This document shows, one piece after another, positions 6,401 through 9,506 of a DNA stretch of 9,506 nt; position 1 is the stretch's first letter; each line of letters opens with the position of its first letter. Both the position numbers and the translations under genes were made by a program. The DNA is taken from NCBI GenBank assembly GCA_003483675.1, contig DMYK01000638.1:3100-12605 (forward strand), written 5' to 3'. This stretch comes from Microcoleaceae cyanobacterium UBA11344 (GTDB taxonomy: Bacteria; Cyanobacteriota; Cyanobacteriia; Cyanobacteriales; Microcoleaceae). A model generated the notes under the pieces. That model saw only the letters and a list, made by a program, of their open reading frames with translations, made no database searches and was not told the origin of the DNA.

Positions 6401-9055
6401 CTGGGAGACTTTTGCCTGAATCTTAATTCGGTAAACATTAACCTGTTCTAGTAACGATTTTGCCTGGGCAATGACCCTCTCAATGAACTGTTCCATTGCC
6501 TCAAAGTCACCACAGAGCGATGCCAATTCAGCCGCAGCGTCATGGAACTCGATCGTCATTTCGTATTGTCGCTGCCAAGCCTTTTCTCCTAGCAAAGATA
6601 AGCCAACTGAAGCATATTCGCGACCCGCTTGGTAAGCTGTGGCGGCTCTGGCTTTGCGAGTCGCAATCAGATTCAGTCTAGCTAATTCATCTCGTTCGCT
6701 TTGCTCGGTAATTAAAGCCGTTCCATAGTTTAATTGACCAACTAGCTCAAAAATGCGCTTTTCTCTGGCTTCTGAAGGGATTTTTTGCAGCAGCAGTTGC
6801 CCAATTTCGAGATGGGTTGACTGTTTCTGGGATTCGGGAATCAGAGAATAAGCAGCTTGCTGCACTCGGTCATGTAAAAACTTGTAGGGAACCGATAAAT
6901 CAGACGCTTGTGCAACTGCAACTGATTCCGAGTCTTGAAAAAACTTGTAAACTTCAGTAATCGGAATAACTAACCCTTCTTGCAAAGCTTTCCACAAATC
7001 AGCCGCTGTTTCAGCCTGAGATTTTTCATGGACAATTGCCAGAGTTGCTAACTCAAATTCGTTGCCAATACAAGCTGCAAGTTTCAAAACTTCCTGAGTA
7101 TTTATGGGCAACTTTTGCAACTGAATCGCCATAAACTCGACCACATCATCGGTCAATTCCAGCGCCTTCACTTGGGCAATATCACATTGCCAACCCCCCC
7201 TTGCCCCCCCTTGGTAAGGGGGGGTTGGCAAGCTTGCCCCCCCTTGGTAAGGGGGGGTTGGGGGGGTAAAATCAAATGATATTAATCCATCGTTCTGGAG
7301 TGATTTGAGGAATTGAGTCGCAAAGAAAGGATTACCTTTGGTTTTAGCGAATACTAATTCTGTCAGAGGAATCGCCCTTGCTGGTGGACAACTCAGGGTA
7401 TCGGCAATCAGGCGATTTAGGGAATGTTGGTCTAGGGGTGCTAAAGTAATTTGGTTGACTGTCGCCGACTCTTTGCGAATCTCATCCAAAGTTAGCATCA
7501 GTGGATGTGCGGGAAAAACTTCATTGTCTCGATACGCTCCCATTAACAACAGATAGCGGGTATCTGTTTCACTCATCAACAATTGCATTAGCTTCAATGA
7601 AGCCGAGTCTGCCCATTGCAAATCATCCAAGAAAATCACTAAAGGATGTTCTTTTGTTGCGAACACTCTGATGAATTTTTGCAATAATAGATTGAAGCGA
7701 TTTTGAGCGGCAGTTCCTTCTAGTTCTGCAACTTCTGGCTGTTGGCCAATTAGTCGTTCTAATTCGGGAATTACATCAATAATGACTTGACCATTTTCGC
7801 CCAAAGCCTCTAATATTTTGACTTGCCAATTATGCACCTCACTAGCACTTTCGGTAAGTAATTGCCGCATTAAATTCTGGAATGCTTGCACCCAGGAAGA
7901 GAAGGGTATATCGCGCTTGAATTGGTCAAATTTTCCTTTAATAAAGTAACCCCGTTGGCGGACAATGGGTTTGTGAACTTCATTCACTACAGCAGTTTTA
8001 CCGATGCCAGAAAATCCCGCCACTAGCATGATTTCGCAAGGGCCTTCGCTGATGCGATCGAAGGCGTCTAATAGGGCTTTAACTTCTGTTTCTCTACCGT
8101 AGAGTTTTTCGGGAATGACGAAGCGATCGCAAATATCCCGATTCCCCAAGGCAAACTCGCTAATCTTCCCATTTTCTTGCCATTCCTGCCAGCAAGTTTC
8201 TAAGTCATATCGCAGTCCAATAGCACTTTGATAGCGTAATTCTGGAGTTTTTGCCATCAATTTCATAATCATGTTATTCAGCATCACCGGGATAGTTGGA
8301 CGCAGTTCTATGGGAGGTGTTGGTATCCTGGCAATATGACAGTGAACTAGCGACATTGGCTCGATCGAGTTAAAGGGTAATTGCCCTGTTAGTAGTTCAT
8401 AAAACGTGACTCCCAGCGAGTAAAAGTCGGTGCGGTAATCAAGTCCCCGATTCATGCGTCCCGTCTGTTCTGGGGACATATAAGCTAGGGTTCCTTCTAA
8501 GACGTTTGGATTTTGAATTTCCTGGTTTTCTCTGGGTAAAAGTGAGGAAATGCTGAAGTCAATTAATTTAACTTCTTGAGTTTCCGGGTTGATGATAATA
8601 TTCTGGGGCTTGATATCTTTGTGAATAATTCGGTTGTGATATAGTCCTTCTATGCTTTGGACAACCTGAATTGCGATCGGCAAAAATTCATCTAGCGCTA
8701 GGGGCGAAATCTGGGGGGAGGAAACCTCAGAATTACTTGATGAATCCCCCGAATCATTCCTGTCTGCATTAGCAGTATACTCAGCAAGGGAAACACCACC
8801 AACATCCTCCATTACCAGAGCAAAAGCATTGCGGTAGTTTAAGAGTGCAATCGGTTTGACAATTCCCGTCAGGTCAAGATTTTTGGTAATGCTGTACTGA
8901 TTCCGAAACTGCACGAGTTCGCTAAAAGTGGGATACTCAGTTTTGAGCAGTTTGATAATGACTTTTTGGTTGCACTCAGAAACACCTCGATAAACCTGGG
9001 TTTTAGAGCCGTTGTAAATTTGCTCAATGATGCGATAGCCGGGAATTGTTAACAT
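3413..9055 (-). CDS. HstK-like giant kinase: Ser/Thr kinase, ATPase, helical region, GAF and histidine kinase
   Basis: A 1880-residue multidomain signalling protein of the cyanobacterial HstK type. The Ser/Thr kinase (1-285) keeps K35, H145-K-D147, N152 and D166, but has a poor glycine loop (one Gly, YNGSKTQVY), DFS in place of DFG, SPE in place of APE, and Gln53 at the likely helix-C Glu site. Next is a P-loop ATPase (about 318-700): GRETE, Walker A GFSGIGKT at 347-354, and Walker B VIFLDD with D477/D478. Residues 597-621 are a repeat-encoded in-frame insert. A long, probably TPR-like helical region follows (about 740-1340), then a GAF domain (about 1385-1535), a coiled coil, a DHp domain with H1581 (AHEINTP) interrupted by an insert at 1602-1707, and a HATPase_c domain with N1788, D1816 and GEGSGLGL at 1840-1847. 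I see no membrane segment. The start is ATG at 9055 with AGGA eight bases upstream. It is the first gene of the likely signalling operon, 37 bp after rnhB. The input ligand is unknown. Confidence 0.95.
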   Translation of the reverse strand: MLTIPGYRIIEQIYNGSKTQVYRGVSECNQKVIIKLLKTEYPTFSELVQFRNQYSITKNLDLTGIVKPIALLNYRNAFALVMEDVGGVSLAEYTANADRNDSGDSSSNSEVSSPQISPLALDEFLPIAIQVVQSIEGLYHNRIIHKDIKPQNIIINPETQEVKLIDFSISSLLPRENQEIQNPNVLEGTLAYMSPEQTGRMNRGLDYRTDFYSLGVTFYELLTGQLPFNSIEPMSLVHCHIARIPTPPIELRPTIPVMLNNMIMKLMAKTPELRYQSAIGLRYDLETCWQEWQENGKISEFALGNRDICDRFVIPEKLYGRETEVKALLDAFDRISEGPCEIMLVAGFSGIGKTAVVNEVHKPIVRQRGYFIKGKFDQFKRDIPFSSWVQAFQNLMRQLLTESASEVHNWQVKILEALGENGQVIIDVIPELERLIGQQPEVAELEGTAAQNRFNLLLQKFIRVFATKEHPLVIFLDDLQWADSASLKLMQLLMSETDTRYLLLMGAYRDNEVFPAHPLMLTLDEIRKESATVNQITLAPLDQHSLNRLIADTLSCPPARAIPLTELVFAKTKGNPFFATQFLKSLQNDGLISFDFTPPTPPYQGGASLPTPPYQGGARGGWQCDIAQVKALELTDDVVEFMAIQLQKLPINTQEVLKLAACIGNEFELATLAIVHEKSQAETAADLWKALQEGLVIPITEVYKFFQDSESVAVAQASDLSVPYKFLHDRVQQAAYSLIPESQKQSTHLEIGQLLLQKIPSEAREKRIFELVGQLNYGTALITEQSERDELARLNLIATRKARAATAYQAGREYASVGLSLLGEKAWQRQYEMTIEFHDAAAELASLCGDFEAMEQFIERVIAQAKSLLEQVNVYRIKIQAKVSQTQLTEAILIARQLLQKLGVTFPETPTQKDTQQITAEIEQLIGDREIEDLVHLPMMTDEEKIAIVQIVNRIIPAAYFSDFLLYPLLISLSVKLSIQYGNTPASAFAYCSYSIIACNLLQDVDTGVKFGQLALQVVSKLDAKAFKPEVLVTVGLFTVHRKSHIKETLPILQESYATTLEVGNLEMAGYSAQNFCLNAFWCGQRLDTLEQEARAYCNGLVQFKQLTAANWCRIHWQSTLNLLGVEESPSLLSGAALCESEFLPVLLEANNLFGLFFFYLYKLTLCYLFGEIASAKNHAVEVSRYLLSATGTVGEPAFYLYDSLSVLAVLSLESEETSEIFKKVEQNQTKLQQYWAHYAPMNHQHKVDLVEAEKCRVLGQKVAAIELYDKAIAGAKENEYINEEALANELAAKFYLDWGKEKIAQVYLTEAYYAYARWGAKAKVEDLEKRYPQLLAPIFNQKTSLKIGDTIAQMMTGTVASTSSGGSQILDLATVIKASQSLSGEINLDKLLSTLMQVMIENAGAEKGAMILIERDSFLLAAQCLNSKSCNLLSTPVVDSQEIPIAIINYVSRTQETLVINDATTEATFAADSYIIQHQPKSVLCLPIQHQGKPIAILYLENNLVTNAFTPHRLAVLKILASQAAISMENAQLYANLETKVEERTQELSQALNNLQSTQEELIQSEKMAALGQLVAGVAHEINTPLGAICSSVGYMSDFLNQNLNQLPSFFQSLSPQRQQQFIEMLERSQQNTTTVSGRERRQLRKAIISQLQAQGMTEADSVANLLLDLGICDRLEPFLSIFQDAECENFLKTVRQFVRLQESTRDIKIASERAAKIVFALKTYARFNQTGETIEANIIDGIEVVLTLYQNQLKQGVQVIRNYQELPQIRCYFDELNQVWTNLIHNGLQAMNNRGILTIDAREQNGCILVSVTDSGEGIPEEVKPKIFQPFFTTKPPGEGSGLGLDIVRRIVEKHRGIIEFESIPGQTTFTVSLPINS
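3935..4252 (-). other. Helical insertion inside the DHp domain of the giant kinase
   Basis: These codons encode about residues 1602-1707, lying between the phosphohistidine helix (H1581) and the second DHp helix ([19 protein letters not shown]). The insert shares a pattern with that of the REC-PAS kinase: LP..FQ.L near its start, then S..ER..L.KA...QLQ, then a segment with ADSVANLL and a Gly-Ile turn. Equal length and shared motifs argue for a real subdomain rather than random linker. The boundaries are approximate. Confidence 0.7.
7193..7267. repeat. Tandem palindromic repeat inserted in frame in the giant kinase gene
   Basis: Two 28-bp units (7201-7228 and 7234-7261) are identical and offset by 33 bp. 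Each holds a palindrome with seven C, TT, GGT, AA and seven G (7204-7224 and 7237-7257), a 9-bp stem with a 3-base loop. Extra C7 and G7 runs flank the pair. The 33-bp period equals 11 codons, and the minus strand reads it as PTPPYQGGASL then PTPPYQGGARG, residues 597-621 of the giant kinase. It falls between LISFDF and WQCDI in the ATPase region, so the frame is preserved. Confidence 0.92.
8705..8770 (-). other. Ser/Asn/Asp-rich low-complexity linker in the Ser/Thr kinase domain
   Basis: Codons for residues 96-117 of the giant kinase encode a Ser-, Asn- and Asp-rich stretch (ADRNDSGDSSSNSEVSS is typical) between the hinge (GGVSLAEY) and the next helix (LDEFLPIAIQVV), where most kinases have a short loop. 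It is probably disordered. The underlying DNA has a G6 run (8713-8718) and a C5 run (8746-8750), so a decayed repeat copy is possible but not shown. Confidence 0.6.
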
Positions 9056-9067
9056 AGGATATATCCT
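9056..9067 (-). promoter_or_regulatory. Palindrome covering the Shine-Dalgarno of the giant kinase gene
   Basis: AGGATATATCCT is a perfect 12-bp palindrome directly before the ATG. Its first half contains the AGGA ribosome site and its second half (TCCT) can pair with it, around a TATA loop. A 4-bp stem is weak, so any effect on translation is speculative. It could also be a protein-binding site or chance. Confidence 0.45.
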
Positions 9068-9092
9068 GTTGAAGAGGTTAAATTAAGATTGT

Positions 9093-9506
9093 TTAGCTAG
9101 GTTGTGCGTCATTATTGTCAGATTTTCGACAAGGGCTAAATGATAATCGGTGAAAAGCCGATCGCCCGTAAAGTTCCAACCCCAATTTATGTTTAGCGGT
9201 ACCATATCCCTTGTTATTTGTCAAGTCATATTCAGGATACTTAACAGCCAAGCGCACAATTAATTCATCGCGCCACACTTTCGCCACAATACTAGCAGCA
9301 GCAATCTGAATCGATCGCGAATCACCCTTCACCATCGTCTCTTGCTCGATCGACAAATTGGGAATCCTTTGATTCCCATCAACCAAACACAAATCAGGAG
9401 TAACATTCAGCTTCAAAATCGCCCGCTTCATCGCCAACAAAGAAGCCTGCAAAATATTCAGGCGATCGATTTCCGTAACCGAAGCCACACCAATTTGACA
9501 GTCAAC
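9093..9506 (-). CDS. rnhB: Ribonuclease HII, C-terminal part (5'-truncated by window edge)
   Basis: The last 137 residues of RNase HII, which cleaves the RNA strand of RNA-DNA hybrids and removes misincorporated ribonucleotides. The frame is open to the window edge, so the GTG at 9488 is an internal valine codon, not the start. Visible family motifs are EIDRLNIL followed by LLAMKRAI, the metal-binding Asp in LVDGN (D43 from the window edge) and the second in VKGDS (D62), then AAASIVAKV.RD, NNKGYGTAKH and the closing HRLSFSPC. The first two catalytic residues of the DEDD set (the DE.GRG motif) lie outside the window. After SFSPC comes a short polar tail (about 12 residues) ending at TAA 9093. 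It is a housekeeping gene in the same direction as the kinase operon, so read-through into the giant kinase gene is possible. I see no clear promoter or terminator in the 37-bp gap. Confidence 0.95.
   Translation of the reverse strand, partial: VDCQIGVASVTEIDRLNILQASLLAMKRAILKLNVTPDLCLVDGNQRIPNLSIEQETMVKGDSRSIQIAAASIVAKVWRDELIVRLAVKYPEYDLTNNKGYGTAKHKLGLELYGRSAFHRLSFSPCRKSDNNDAQPS

Larger units (their letters stand above)
1747..8130. repeat. HIP1 octamer sites (seven copies of GCGATCGC)
   Basis: Exact GCGATCGC copies start at 1747, 2093, 2239, 2656, 3202, 4165 and 8123, all inside minus-strand genes. HIP1 is a highly over-represented palindrome in many cyanobacterial genomes. Five of the seven lie within 1.5 kb (1747-3209), in the REC-PAS kinase and RR1 genes. 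Only two fall in the 5.6-kb giant kinase gene, and none in the rnhB or left kinase fragments. Near-matches such as GCGATCGG and GCGATCGA are also common. Confidence 0.95.

Noticed and set aside
7251..7266. G-quadruplex on the plus strand (two G7 runs separated by TT)
   Set aside because: Possible on paper, but the runs are explained by the repeat element and competing C-runs nearby favour hairpins; no functional claim is supported.
6496..7556. Plus-strand ORFs inside the giant kinase (6496-6681 and 7338-7556)
   Set aside because: They lie antisense to conserved coding sequence and show no family motifs.
9093..9488. A complete small gene starting at GTG 9488
   Set aside because: The frame continues to the window edge, and RNase HII needs its N-terminal catalytic Asp-Glu motif, so this is the 3' part of rnhB.

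Overview
The window looks like chromosomal DNA of a cyanobacterium, probably a filamentous one. Three signs support this: seven copies of the HIP1 octamer GCGATCGC in 9.5 kb (about 0.15 expected by chance in sequence of even composition), heptanucleotide tandem repeats of the cyanobacterial STRR class, and a giant Ser/Thr kinase-ATPase-GAF-histidine kinase of the type described as HstK in Anabaena/Nostoc. I could not run a search, so species and strain stay open.

Layout from left to right. Positions 1-450 (+) are the 3' end of a sensor histidine kinase (ATP-binding domain only). Positions 442-546 are an array of 15 heptanucleotides that fills the gap to the next, convergent gene. From there to 9055 everything is on the minus strand and reads right to left as one likely operon: a 1880-residue HstK-like kinase (9055-3413), a stand-alone receiver protein (3291-2896), a REC-PAS-histidine kinase (2899-989, start overlapping the previous stop as ATGA), and a second stand-alone receiver protein (948-553). 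At the right edge lies the 3' part of rnhB (RNase HII, 9506-9093), also on the minus strand, 37 bp upstream of the giant kinase gene. No gene-free stretch exceeds about 120 bp, and I see no tRNA, rRNA, transposase or CRISPR array.

How the genes may work together (inference): the giant kinase joins a Ser/Thr kinase, a P-loop ATPase, a long helical region and a GAF sensor to a histidine kinase, and would phosphorylate the 131-residue receiver encoded just downstream. The second kinase has its own N-terminal receiver and a PAS domain, so it can receive a signal from the first pair and pass it to the last receiver. The two histidine kinase cores are close paralogues, and each is followed by a 131-residue receiver, so the locus looks like a duplicated kinase-receiver module. 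None of the three receivers carries an output domain, so the final target is not in this window.

The most noteworthy points are a shared insertion of roughly 105 residues inside the dimerisation/phosphoacceptor domain of both kinases, a palindromic G/C-rich repeat inserted in frame and in tandem in the ATPase part of the giant kinase with a relative in the downstream spacer, and the heptad array that runs into the stop codon of the left-hand kinase.
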